DNA from: Nitrogeniibacter aestuarii
Lineage (GTDB): Bacteria > Pseudomonadota > Gammaproteobacteria > Burkholderiales > Rhodocyclaceae
NCBI RefSeq assembly: GCF_017309585.1
Contig: NZ_CP071321.1
Coordinates: 744,001 to 808,000 of the forward strand
Length of the DNA stretch: 64,000 nucleotides
Reading direction: 5' to 3'
Position numbers and translations under genes: made by a program. The first letter of the stretch is position 1. Each line of letters starts with the position of its first letter. Shown in pieces: positions 8,858 to 16,674 of the stretch. The notes under the pieces are model-generated. The model was not told the DNA's origin, made no database searches, and saw only the letters and a list, made by a program, of their open reading frames with translations.

Positions 8858-9480
8858 TCGCGCTTGCGCCAAACGCTTGCCAGCCAGGGCTGTTCGTGGC
8901 GTGGTTTGCCGGGCGGGCGATAGTAGTGCTCGATTTCATCGAAGCCGGCGTTCGTCAGCAGGTGCTGCCAGGTGGGCAGGTCGTAGTAGCAGCCATAGCG
9001 CGAACCGTTGAAGCCTTCCTGATTCTCGCCACGGGGGTTCGAGCAAAAGAGGACGCCGCGCGGCTTGAGCGTGCGGTGCACTTCACCCAGCAAACCGGGC
9101 AGGCTGTCCTTGGGGGTATGAAACAGGGCGGCATTGGCAAAAACGCCATCAAAATGGGCGGCGGGCAGATCAAGCGCAATGAAATTCTGATGCCAGACAT
9201 CGCAACCGGTCTCTTCCCGGGCGATGGCCACGAAGTTGGCGGCACCATCCAGGCCGATGGCTTCGTGCCCCAGATCGCGAAAGGTGCGCAGGTCGCGCCC
9301 CGGGCCGCAACCCAGATCCAGAATACGAAAGGGCGGTGTGCCCTCGATGGCGCGTAACAAGGCGTCCACGTTCTGGCTGACGTCATGGTCCGCCGTGCCA
9401 TCACGATAGCCCGATGCATTGACTTCGTAATGCGCCAGGGTGTGATGGGCCAGGGTTTGGTCGTCGGGGCGTTGAGTCAT
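8854..9480 (-). CDS. Class I SAM-dependent methyltransferase
   Basis: A 208-residue protein with the SAM-binding motif I ILDLGCGPGRDLRTF near residue 55, motif II region IGLDGAANFVAIAREE, and motif III/IV FDGVFANAALFHTPKD. The fold is the Methyltransf_11/25 type. The substrate is unknown; such small stand-alone enzymes act on small molecules. The start is ATG 9480 (MTQRPDDQTLAHH); the frame is open to 9840, but that stretch is antisense to arfB. It is convergent with the TauE gene, the two stops sharing bases 8855-8856. Confidence 0.85.
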   Translation of the reverse strand: MTQRPDDQTLAHHTLAHYEVNASGYRDGTADHDVSQNVDALLRAIEGTPPFRILDLGCGPGRDLRTFRDLGHEAIGLDGAANFVAIAREETGCDVWHQNFIALDLPAAHFDGVFANAALFHTPKDSLPGLLGEVHRTLKPRGVLFCSNPRGENQEGFNGSRYGCYYDLPTWQHLLTNAGFDEIEHYYRPPGKPRHEQPWLASVWRKRD

Positions 9481-9519
9481 GGTGCGTTGAACCACATGGA
9501 GAAACACGGGCATGATGCC

Positions 9520-9945
9520 ATGATGGATGACCTGAAGATTACCGAACAGCTCTCGCTGCCGGTCGCCGAACTGAGCTTTGAGGCGATTCGCGCACAAGGT
9601 GCGGGTGGCCAGAACGTCAACAAGGTGGCGACGGCCATCCATCTGCGCTTCGACATTGGCGCATCGTCCCTGCCGGACACTGTCAAGACGAAGCTGATGC
9701 AGATGCGCGATCAGCGCATCACGCGCGAAGGCGTGGTCGTGATCAAGGCCCAGACTGCCCGTAGCCAGGCGGCCAATCGCGAGATCGCCATGGACCGTCT
9801 GCGCGAGCTGATCGTCCAGGCCATGCATGTGCCCAAGCACCGCCGTCCGACCCGGCCGACGCTCGGCTCACAACGTCGGCGGCTGGAATCCAAGCAGCGA
9901 CGCGGGCAGCTAAAGCAGGCGCGCGGCAAGATTTCGCACGACTGA
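9520..9945 (+). CDS. arfB: Alternative ribosome-rescue peptidyl-tRNA hydrolase ArfB
   Basis: A 141-residue protein of the YaeJ/ArfB family. The catalytic GGQ motif lies in IRAQGAGGQNVNKVATAIHL (near residue 20) and the basic C-terminal tail (RRPTRPTLGSQRRRLESKQR) inserts into the mRNA entry channel of stalled ribosomes. It releases nascent chains from non-stop ribosomes independently of tmRNA. The start is probably ATG 9520 or 9523; ATG 9496 is an in-frame alternative adding eight residues. Divergent from the methyltransferase gene. Confidence 0.93.
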   Translation: MMDDLKITEQLSLPVAELSFEAIRAQGAGGQNVNKVATAIHLRFDIGASSLPDTVKTKLMQMRDQRITREGVVVIKAQTARSQAANREIAMDRLRELIVQAMHVPKHRRPTRPTLGSQRRRLESKQRRGQLKQARGKISHD

Positions 9946-9961
9946 AGTGCGTGCGGTGTCT

Positions 9962-10366
9962 TCAGGCGCGAGCCAACATCACCGCAATCAACACGAGCAC
10001 CAGCACCGGATACGGAAAAGCCACCGTCGGCCTGAGTGACTGCGCCAGGTATTCGCGGACAAGGCCCACCGTGCCCGGGCGCTTCGCCTGCCAGGCCGTA
10101 TGCAGCTGGTGCGACCGTGTTTGCGGGTGCTGTTCAAGCTCGAGGATGCGTTCGCCAAGGCGTGATTGTGAGGTGCGGAAGATCGCCTCCTGCAGCCACA
10201 GGACGAGCACCATGGCCATCCCGAGCAGAGGCCACCCCAGCCACCCCAGTTGAGCGGCAAGTACGATGGCGAGGAGCTTCACCCACAAGGCCTGGCGCTC
10301 GTAGTGTTCGATGTTGTTCTGCAGGGTGGCCCACTCGTGGGCAAGGGCGTCTGACTCGGGCTTCAT
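9962..10366 (-). CDS. Hypothetical small membrane protein
   Basis: A 134-residue protein, not recognised. It has an N-terminal amphipathic stretch, two close hydrophobic helices (LLAIVLAAQLGWLGWPLLGM and onward), a cytoplasmic charged segment with SRLGERILELEQHP, and a last hydrophobic helix (VLVLVLIAVMLARA) at the C-terminus. The start is taken as ATG 10366 (MKPESDAL); a start at 10399 would add eleven residues. It is divergent from the TIR gene with about 100 bp between, so the two could share a regulatory region. Confidence 0.6.
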   Translation of the reverse strand: MKPESDALAHEWATLQNNIEHYERQALWVKLLAIVLAAQLGWLGWPLLGMAMVLVLWLQEAIFRTSQSRLGERILELEQHPQTRSHQLHTAWQAKRPGTVGLVREYLAQSLRPTVAFPYPVLVLVLIAVMLARA

Positions 10367-10467
10367 GGGATCGTGTCGATGCGATGGGGCGACCAGCATA
10401 AGCGGGGCCGGGGCGTCTGGCCAGATTTATGCTTCTGTTCTCTGTCTCGCGTTGCTATGCTGTGACC

Positions 10468-11205
10468 ATGACCAGCATCTTCATCAGTTATCGACGGGAC
10501 GACAGTAGCGGTTTCGCCGGACGGCTAGAGGACGATCTGTCCGAATGCTTTGGCGATGCAAGTGTCTTTCGTGATCGCGAAATACCGGCCGGTGCCGACT
10601 TCGCCGAGCATCTGAGCGAACGTCTCGGTGCTGCGGACGTGGCACTGGTGGTCATCGGCCGCCACTGGCTCGATGCACGTGATCAAGGCGGCGCCCGTCG
10701 CCTCGACCAGCCGGACGACTGGGTTCGCCGGGAAATCGAGCACGTGCTTGCGCGCGATTGCTTGGTGGTGCCGGTGCTGGTCGACGGAGCCACCATGCCC
10801 TGGCCCGAGCAGTTGCCGGACTCGCTCGACCCGCTGGCCGGCCGTCAGGCCGTTTCCCTTTCCGATATTCGCTGGCGTCAGGATGTCGAGGCGCTGGCTG
10901 ATCAGTTGGCCTATCAGGTGCCCGCACTGGCCCGCGCACGCATCGCCAGAGTGCCGACGACAGGCAGGGCTCTCGGGGACATGATCGAGCAGACGCTGGG
11001 CGGCGGCAGAACCTCGCGGCCGCGGGGGCATCTGGGGCTGGCGCTCGGCCGCTGGGCCGCCGGGCGCTTGAGCAAGGTCTTCAACACCGTGATCGCGCTG
11101 GTGGTGATATACCTGCTGATCCGTTCGCTGGGCGGTGCCAGTGCCAATCACATGCTCGACAAGGTGATCAACACCTCCATCGAACATGCCAAAACGATTT
11201 TCTGA
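10468..11205 (+). CDS. Membrane-anchored TIR-domain protein
   Basis: A 245-residue protein. Residues 1-150 form a TIR domain: MTSIFISYRRDD (beta-A), FGDASVFRDREIPAGADF (BB loop), VALVVIGRHWL (beta-C/D) and DDWVRREIEHVLAR, in which the Glu after W-x-x-x is at the usual catalytic position of NAD-cleaving TIRs. A linker follows, and a single hydrophobic helix near residue 215 (VFNTVIALVVIYLLIRSL), then a short tail. Bacterial TIR domains often act as NADases in phage defence or as signalling adaptors. A membrane anchor after a soluble TIR is less common. The start at ATG 10468 places the TIR strand right at the N-terminus. A coiled-coil/zinc-ribbon gene follows 36 bp downstream. Confidence 0.85.
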   Translation: MTSIFISYRRDDSSGFAGRLEDDLSECFGDASVFRDREIPAGADFAEHLSERLGAADVALVVIGRHWLDARDQGGARRLDQPDDWVRREIEHVLARDCLVVPVLVDGATMPWPEQLPDSLDPLAGRQAVSLSDIRWRQDVEALADQLAYQVPALARARIARVPTTGRALGDMIEQTLGGGRTSRPRGHLGLALGRWAAGRLSKVFNTVIALVVIYLLIRSLGGASANHMLDKVINTSIEHAKTIF

Positions 11206-11241
11206 TCGATTTTCTGTTTCTTCGCGCAGGACAACCCAATA

Positions 11242-11613
11242 TTGTGGGACCTCTATCAACACCATCAGATCAGTCAGCTAGCGGCGAAAACCGAGGCGCT
11301 CAAGGGGGATGCGGAGCGCGTTCGGGGCCATTTGCGCTGGGACGTCAACCGTCTTGAAGCCAAGATCGATACGTTGGCGCTTGTCACGCAGGCGATGTGG
11401 GAACTGCTCGAAGCGCATACGGACCTGACCGAAGCCGACATCCGCAAGAAAATGACCGAGATCGATGAACGTGACGGCGTGCGCGACGGAAAGATGGGCG
11501 GCGTGCCGACACGGTGTGGCAGCTGTGGCCGTGACGCACACAGTCGGGTGGCCCATTGCATGTACTGTGGGCACCCGATCGACGGGCACCACGTGGCACA
11601 GCCACGCCCCTGA
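11242..11613 (+). CDS. Coiled-coil protein with C-terminal zinc ribbon
   Basis: A 123-residue protein, not assigned to a known family. Residues 1-75 are helical and charged (QISQLAAKTEALKGDAERV, then DVNRLEAKIDTLALVTQAM), a probable coiled coil. Residues 88-112 hold a four-Cys zinc ribbon, CGSC...CMYC, of the kind seen in regulatory or adaptor proteins. Translation probably starts at TTG 11242, with AGGA at 11228-11231. It follows the TIR gene in the same direction and may be its partner; that link is inference from position only. Confidence 0.65.
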   Translation: MWDLYQHHQISQLAAKTEALKGDAERVRGHLRWDVNRLEAKIDTLALVTQAMWELLEAHTDLTEADIRKKMTEIDERDGVRDGKMGGVPTRCGSCGRDAHSRVAHCMYCGHPIDGHHVAQPRP

Positions 11614-11623
11614 ATCGCGTTGG

Positions 11624-12016
11624 TCAGGCCTCCGGGCGTCGGCGTTCGATATCCTCGACCACGACCGACAGGGCTTGGGTCGAGATCACCACTTCCCACA
11701 GCGACAGCAGTAACGAGACCGCCAGTGCGATGATCGACAGGCCGAACAGCGCGTTGCCCAGCGGACCATATGCGGCATAGATGGCGAGCATGGACAGGGC
11801 GCACAGCAGGAAGCTCACCACCCCAAATGTCTGCATGTACTTGATCAGCCCGATGCGGCGCTTGAGGCCGGGAATCTGCCGCGCCACCAGTTGCGGGCTC
11901 GTGCGGTCGGCCGCCAGTTGGCGGACGATCTGGGCCAAGGTCAGAAAACGGTTGGTGTAGGCCAGAAGCAGCAGCGAAATGGCCGGAAAGAGCAGGGCGG
12001 GTGTGGTGAGGTCCAT
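11624..12016 (-). CDS. DUF2721 domain-containing membrane protein
   Basis: A 130-residue protein matching DUF2721: an N-terminal hydrophobic helix with PALLFPAISLLLLAYTNRFL, a conserved basic loop (RQIPGLKRRIGLIKYMQTFG), then two further hydrophobic helices and a C-terminal charged segment (VVVEDIERRRPEA). Function unknown for the family; the loop composition suggests a cytoplasmic face. It lies downstream of the MFS gene on the same strand with 29 bp between, so it may share that transcript. Confidence 0.75.
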   Translation of the reverse strand: MDLTTPALLFPAISLLLLAYTNRFLTLAQIVRQLAADRTSPQLVARQIPGLKRRIGLIKYMQTFGVVSFLLCALSMLAIYAAYGPLGNALFGLSIIALAVSLLLSLWEVVISTQALSVVVEDIERRRPEA

Positions 12017-12045
12017 GGCGTGCGGGTCGTGGGTGTCGAACCGGA

Positions 12046-13284
12046 TTATCCCATGCGTACTTCGCCATCCGGCAAGCGATCGAGTCTGGCCAGTTCAGGG
12101 AACCAGCGCATCCACAACACCACCACCACCAGCGTCCCCACCCCGCCGAGAACGATGGCGGGGACGGCACCGAACCAGGCCGCGGTGACGCCCGACTCGA
12201 ATTCCCCCAGTTGGTTCGACGCGCCAATGAACAGCGAATTGACTGCGCCGACCCGCCCGCGCATGTCGTCCGGCGTCGCGAGCTGAATGTAAGCGCCCCT
12301 GAACACCATGCTGACCATGTCCGCGGCGCCCAGGATCGCGAGTGCGCCGATGGACAGCCAGAGATGCGTCGACAGGCCGAATACGATGGTCGCCACGCCG
12401 AAGATCGCCACTGAGCCGAACAGGCGTGGGCCAACCCGGCCTTCCATCGGATGTCCTGCCAGCCATACCGACATCACCAGCGCGCCGACGGCCGGCGCAG
12501 AACGTAGCAGGCCCAGGCCCCAGGCGCCGGTGTGCAGCACTTCGCTGGCGATGATCGGCAACAGGGCGGTGGCGCCGCCGAGCAGGACGGCCATCATGTC
12601 CAGTGACAGCGCGCCGAGCACCGGACGATGATGGCGAATGAAGCGCAACCCTTCCATGAAAGTGTCCACGGGGTTGCGTCCGCGCTGACCGAAGGTCTGG
12701 GCGCGGACCGGCCGCACCGGTACCAACAGCAGGGAGGCCAGCGTGATCAGTGCGGTGGCCACCGAGTAGACAACCTCCGGGCCCGCGACGTAGATGAACC
12801 CGGCGACGGCGGGTGCCACGATGGTGGAGACCTGATGGGCAGAAGCATTCATCGCGACGGCGCGCGGCAGCAAGCGATTGGGGACCAGCAGGGGGACGAA
12901 GGCCTGAGTCGTGGGCGTTTCGAAGGTTCGTCCGGTGCCGGTGACGAGCATCAGCACGTATATGATCGGCAGCGTGATGGTCCCGGTCGCCGAGGTGATG
13001 GCGAGAATGCCGAGGCCGACCGCCTGGATCAGTTGCGAGGCCATGATCAAGCGCTTTCGATCGAGACGGTCCGCCAGGTTACCGGCCACGGGCATGAGGA
13101 TCAGTCGCGGCAGAAACTGCAGCAGACCGACAAAACCCAGGGCGTAGGCACTGCCTGTCATGGACCACACCTGCCAGCCGATGGCGACGGCAAGCATCTG
13201 GTTGGCACTCGCGCTGCCGATGCGGCCAAGCCAGAACAGGGTGAAGCCGCGCTGGGCGAACAGGCCGTCCTTCGGTGCGCTCAC
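12046..13284 (-). CDS. MFS transporter (EntS/MFS_3-like)
   Basis: A 412-residue major facilitator with about 12 hydrophobic segments. The N-terminal FTLFWLGRIGSASANQMLAV resembles the enterobactin exporter/MFS_3 group, and the loop between helices 2 and 3 has the expected GNLADRLDRKRLI signature (family G-x-L-a-D-r-x-G-r-r). The substrate is not readable. The start is GTG 13284, one base after the stop of the lrp gene, so the two are translationally coupled and the transporter is a plausible Lrp-regulated effector, for example exporting amino acids. No RBS stronger than the end of lrp was seen. Confidence 0.85.
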   Translation of the reverse strand: MSAPKDGLFAQRGFTLFWLGRIGSASANQMLAVAIGWQVWSMTGSAYALGFVGLLQFLPRLILMPVAGNLADRLDRKRLIMASQLIQAVGLGILAITSATGTITLPIIYVLMLVTGTGRTFETPTTQAFVPLLVPNRLLPRAVAMNASAHQVSTIVAPAVAGFIYVAGPEVVYSVATALITLASLLLVPVRPVRAQTFGQRGRNPVDTFMEGLRFIRHHRPVLGALSLDMMAVLLGGATALLPIIASEVLHTGAWGLGLLRSAPAVGALVMSVWLAGHPMEGRVGPRLFGSVAIFGVATIVFGLSTHLWLSIGALAILGAADMVSMVFRGAYIQLATPDDMRGRVGAVNSLFIGASNQLGEFESGVTAAWFGAVPAIVLGGVGTLVVVVLWMRWFPELARLDRLPDGEVRMG

Positions 13285-13285
13285 G

Positions 13286-13738
13286 TCAGACCTTGTGCGT
13301 CGACAGGAGAATGCTCGTCTCCGTATTGGCAATGCCGTCGATGGCTCGAATTCGACCCAGCGCGCGATCGAAGGCTTCGAGGCTGTCAGCCCGTAACTCG
13401 GCCATGAAATCCCAGCGACCGTTGGTTGAATGCAGTGTCGCGATCGCCGGTTCGCCGCGCAGGGCCTTGAGCACCGCGTCGGTCGAGCTGCCCTCGACCA
13501 CAATGCCCATCCACGCCCGAATCCGGTGCGGCTCGGCTTCAGGGCGCAGGCGCACCGTGTAGCCGCTGATCACGCCGGAGTGCTCCAGCCGGCGCAAGCG
13601 GTTGAGTACCGTCCCGCGTGCCACCTTCAGCCGCTGGGCAAGTTGGCTGACGCTCTGGCGCGCATCGTCCCGCAGCAGGGCAATGAGCTGCCGATCCGTG
13701 TCGTCCAGTTTGTGCAAAGTGTCAGCCATGTCTGCCAT
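13286..13738 (-). CDS. Lrp/AsnC family transcriptional regulator
   Basis: A 150-residue regulator. An N-terminal HTH (LDDTDRQLIALLRDDARQSV, then AQRLKVARGTVLNRLRRLE) is followed by the RAM/ligand-binding domain with the strand TLHSTNGRWDFMAELRADSL. Lrp/AsnC proteins respond to amino acids as octamers and usually control a divergent amino-acid catabolic gene. Here the divergent neighbour is an amidinotransferase-ornithine cyclodeaminase operon, about 100 bp away, which makes an arginine- or ornithine-responsive regulator likely (inference). Start is ATG 13738 or 13729. Confidence 0.9.
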   Translation of the reverse strand: MADMADTLHKLDDTDRQLIALLRDDARQSVSQLAQRLKVARGTVLNRLRRLEHSGVISGYTVRLRPEAEPHRIRAWMGIVVEGSSTDAVLKALRGEPAIATLHSTNGRWDFMAELRADSLEAFDRALGRIRAIDGIANTETSILLSTHKV

Positions 13739-13840
13739 TGTGCTCGCAATGGAGGTGGAAGTGGTCAGTGTGCGGTGTTCCGTTTGTCGCGCATTCTGCC
13801 CATATTGAATGGAGAACACATCCTCACAGAGATTGCAGCT

Positions 13841-14749
13841 ATGACCACTCACACGAAAGAAGGTGCGCACATCCTGCTGGTCGATCCAGCCTGTTTCGAT
13901 GTGCACTACGCCATCAACCCCTGGATGTCGCCTGAGGCATGGCAAGCCGATGCGAAGCGCCTCAAGGATGAGGCACGGGCCGGCTTCGATGCGCTCAGGC
14001 GCGCGCTCGTGCGCATCGGCTGCCGGGTAACGGTGCTCGATGGCGTGCCCGGCTTGCCCGATATGGTGTTTCCGGCCAACGCGGCCGTGGTGCTCGATGG
14101 CGGTGCCCTGATGGCCCGGTTTCGTCATCCCGAGCGTCAGGGCGAGGAGGGGCCTTTTCTCGAGGCCTTCAAGCGCCTCGAAGCGCAGGGGGTGCTGACA
14201 TCGTTGGCCTTGCTGCCCGAGGGGTGTTTTCAGGAGGGCGCCGGGGACTGTATCTGGGATGCCAATCGCGGCTGCTTCTGGGCGGGATTCGGGCCGAGAA
14301 GCGACGCGGCGGCGGCCGGATTCGTCGAGCGCCACTTCGACCGCCCGGTCATACCGCTTGGCCTCGTCACCGAGCGGGCCTATCACCTTGACGTGTGCTT
14401 CGCCCCGCTCACGGGGGGCGACGTGCTCTGGTATCCGCCGGCATTCTCGGCCCAGGCGCAGACGACGGTGGTTGAACGGGTCGGCATGTCAAATCTGATT
14501 GCGGCCGACGCACAGGATCTGGCGGCATTCAACGTCAATGCCGTGAACGTGGGGCGCGACATCGTCATGGCCCGATGCACCCCGCGTTTGCGTGCGCTCC
14601 TGGAGGCAAGGGGCTATCGGGTGCACGACGTGCCACTGGCGCCCTTCATGCTGGCGGGCGGTGGTGCCTTCTGCATGACCTTGCGACTGGATCGAAGCAC
14701 CGTGCCGCTGGTGGGCCGTGACATCCTGGTCCGGGAGGTGTGCGCATGA
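13841..14749 (+). CDS. Amidinotransferase-fold arginine hydrolase (arginine dihydrolase or dimethylargininase-like)
   Basis: A 302-residue guanidine-group modifying enzyme. Substrate-binding LPDMVFPANAAVVLDGG lies near residue 75, the GAGDCIWD loop in the middle, a catalytic His in RAYHLDVCFAPL, and the nucleophilic Cys in GGGAFCMTLRLDR near the C-terminus. The family includes dimethylargininases, arginine deiminases and the arginine dihydrolases that make ornithine directly. Fusion proteins of such a domain with ornithine cyclodeaminase occur in cyanobacteria; here the two are separate genes overlapping by ATGA. This context favours arginine to ornithine; the exact reaction is inference. Confidence 0.82.
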   Translation: MTTHTKEGAHILLVDPACFDVHYAINPWMSPEAWQADAKRLKDEARAGFDALRRALVRIGCRVTVLDGVPGLPDMVFPANAAVVLDGGALMARFRHPERQGEEGPFLEAFKRLEAQGVLTSLALLPEGCFQEGAGDCIWDANRGCFWAGFGPRSDAAAAGFVERHFDRPVIPLGLVTERAYHLDVCFAPLTGGDVLWYPPAFSAQAQTTVVERVGMSNLIAADAQDLAAFNVNAVNVGRDIVMARCTPRLRALLEARGYRVHDVPLAPFMLAGGGAFCMTLRLDRSTVPLVGRDILVREVCA

Positions 14750-15789
14750 TGCCCGTGATCGATCTGCCGCAGATGCGTGGCTGGCTCCAGCGCCGGGGCG
14801 TGGCGAGCGTGATCGCCGACCTGGTGGAGGCGATCCGAGCCGATTACCTGCGTTGGCCCGAGTTCGAGAAGAGCGCCCGGGTGGCGAGTCATTCCACCGA
14901 CGGTGTCATCGAGTTGATGCCGACGTCGGACGGCCGGCGCTACGGATTCAAGTATGTGAACGGTCATCCGGCCAACAGTCAGCGTGGCCTTCTGACGGTG
15001 ACCGGCTTCGGCGTGCTGGCCGATGTGGCCACGGGCTATCCGCTGCTGCTCTCGGAAATGACGCTGGCCACGGCGCTGCGTACCGCGGCCACCTCGGTGC
15101 TTGCGGCCTCGGTCATGGCGCGGCCGGGTGCGCGGGTGATGGCCCTGATCGGCAATGGCGCCCAAAGCGAATTCCAGGCGCTTGGTTTTCACCATGTGCT
15201 GGGCGTGACGACCATCCGGGCGTTTGACGTTGACCCGAAGGCCACCGCGCGCCTGAAGGCGAATCTGGCCCATGTGGACGGGCTGCGTATCGAGACCTGT
15301 CGCGATGTGGCCGACGCGGTGCGCGGCGCCGACATTGTCACCACGGCCACGGCCGACAAGCGGCTGGCGACCATTCTCAAAGAGGCAGATGTGAGGCCGG
15401 GGATGCATCTCAATGCCATTGGCGGCGATTGCCCGGGCAAGACGGAACTCGATACAAGGATTGTTGCGCGCGCGCGCGTGGTGGTGGAGTTCGAGCCGCA
15501 GACGCGTCTCGAGGGGGAGATTCAGCACATGCCGCCGACTTTCGACGTCACGCCCCTGTGGTCCGTACTGTCGGGCGCCGCGTCGGGGCGCAAGGACGAC
15601 TCTGAAGTGACGCTGTTCGACTCGGTTGGTTTTGCCCTGGAGGACTTTTCGACCCTCTGCTACCTGCATGAGCAGGTGGAGCGGGGGGCGCTGGGTTCAC
15701 CGCTGGCGCTGATTCCGGAACTGGATGATCCACGCGACCTGTTTTCGCTGGTGGGTGCGAGCGCCGTATCTGCGCGAAGGGCGGCCTGA
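14746..15789 (+). CDS. Ornithine cyclodeaminase family protein
   Basis: A 347-residue NAD-dependent mu-crystallin/OCD-fold enzyme. The Rossmann motif is VMALIGNGAQSEFQALGF (usual GxGxQ), followed by IRAFDVDPKATARLK, and the substrate-side LNAIGGDCPGKTELD includes the GGD-x-PGK-TEL signature of true ornithine cyclodeaminases. It converts L-ornithine to L-proline and ammonia. The start ATG 14746 overlaps the stop of the amidinotransferase (ATGA) and follows GGGAGGTG. Together the two genes form a predicted arginine-to-proline route that bypasses the urea and succinyltransferase pathways. Confidence 0.9.
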   Translation: MMPVIDLPQMRGWLQRRGVASVIADLVEAIRADYLRWPEFEKSARVASHSTDGVIELMPTSDGRRYGFKYVNGHPANSQRGLLTVTGFGVLADVATGYPLLLSEMTLATALRTAATSVLAASVMARPGARVMALIGNGAQSEFQALGFHHVLGVTTIRAFDVDPKATARLKANLAHVDGLRIETCRDVADAVRGADIVTTATADKRLATILKEADVRPGMHLNAIGGDCPGKTELDTRIVARARVVVEFEPQTRLEGEIQHMPPTFDVTPLWSVLSGAASGRKDDSEVTLFDSVGFALEDFSTLCYLHEQVERGALGSPLALIPELDDPRDLFSLVGASAVSARRAA

Positions 15790-15818
15790 AAAGACACCGG
15801 CCTCCCGAAGGAGGCCGG
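15788..15818 (-). terminator. Terminator of the phasin gene
   Basis: A perfect 9-bp stem, CCGGCCTCC (15797-15805) / GGAGGCCGG (15810-15818), with a CGAA loop. On the minus strand it is followed by TGTCTTTTC, so it serves the phasin gene; on the plus strand there is no T-run after it. Confidence 0.75.
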
Positions 15819-15843
15819 CGGCCGGGGTTGGGTGCGAGTCCGC

Positions 15844-16389
15844 TCAGGCGACGGACTTGGCGGCCTTGGCCGTGGCCTTCAGGGCCGCGTCGGCTGACTT
15901 CACCATGTTGGCTTCGGCCAGGCTGACGGTTTCCTTGGCGACCTTGGTGGCTTCGTCGATCGCCTTGGTTGCTGTGGCCATCGCGGTCTTCAGTGCCGAG
16001 ACCATGGCGTCACCACCGACGGGAGCGGTCTTGGACAGCTTCTCGAGAGCGGCGTCCAGTTCTTTGCTGGCGGCTTCGTACTTGGCGGTCATGACATCAC
16101 CCATGGACTCACCCAGATCCGATGCGATACCGTAGCAGCCACGGGCATAGCCAATGCTGCTGGCCATGGCCGGCTCAACCATACCGGCAGACAGGGCCGC
16201 GAGTTCTTTCGGGTCCTTGGCGCTGCTGAGTTTGGTCATGTTCTTGAAGCTGTCGGTCATGGCCGTACGGCTGGCGTCGAAGGTGAGGCCGGACATACGC
16301 TCGAGGGTTTCGAACTGCATGCCCACGAGCGTCACGAACGTGTTGAGGACTTCAGTGCTACCTGCGCTGATTTTGTCAGGGGTCATCAT
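15844..16389 (-). CDS. phaP: Phasin family protein (PHA granule-associated)
   Basis: A 181-residue helical Ala-rich protein of the phasin family. The N-terminal LNTFVTLVGMQFETLERMSG is the phasin motif, and the C-terminus is a long Ala/Lys heptad region ending KATAKAAKSVA. Phasins coat polyhydroxyalkanoate granules and control their size and number. The ATG at 16389 (MMTPDKIS) is used because AGGAG lies eight bases upstream; a TTG at 16395 also reads in frame. The upstream region carries a clear sigma-70 promoter flanked by palindromic operators, consistent with a PhaR-type repressor. A terminator lies just downstream. Confidence 0.9.
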   Translation of the reverse strand: MMTPDKISAGSTEVLNTFVTLVGMQFETLERMSGLTFDASRTAMTDSFKNMTKLSSAKDPKELAALSAGMVEPAMASSIGYARGCYGIASDLGESMGDVMTAKYEAASKELDAALEKLSKTAPVGGDAMVSALKTAMATATKAIDEATKVAKETVSLAEANMVKSADAALKATAKAAKSVA

Positions 16390-16450
16390 GGTCAAATCTC
16401 CTGGATTTTCAATTGAAAGAAGCTTTCTGCTACAGCGCCTTGGATAAAAA

Positions 16451-16520
16451 TGCTGCAGCGCACAATTTCATTCTAGTCAAGAAAATCAGGATGTAAAGCG
16501 TTTTTTTGTGCACTGCACAA
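16451..16520 (-). promoter_or_regulatory. Phasin promoter with two operator palindromes
   Basis: On the minus strand a -35 TTTACA (16492-16497) and a -10 TAGAAT (16470-16475) are separated by 16 bp. Just upstream of the -35 is a perfect palindrome, TTGTGCACTGCACAA (16506-16520). A second, imperfect copy TTGTGCGCTGCAGCA (16451-16465, 12 of 15 bases shared) overlies the expected start of transcription. This is the geometry of a repressor such as PhaR, which binds phasin promoters and is displaced by PHA; the regulator itself is not in the window. Confidence 0.7.
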
Positions 16521-16674
16521 AAAATTTGAGGCCAAATCGGGAAAAGCCCCGCTGCATGCGGATTCCCGCCCGCTTCGGTAAGGAGGCGTAAAACCGGGTG
16601 TCGTGCGCTTGAGACGAAACTTTCCGGCTGTTAGCCTCCTCTGACCACACCTATAACAATCATAGAGGGCTTTC

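Noticed and set aside
10468..11613. Reading the TIR locus as a complete Thoeris system
   Set aside because: No ThsA-like SIR2/SLOG effector or second TIR is adjacent; the neighbour is a zinc-ribbon protein, so that name is not supported.
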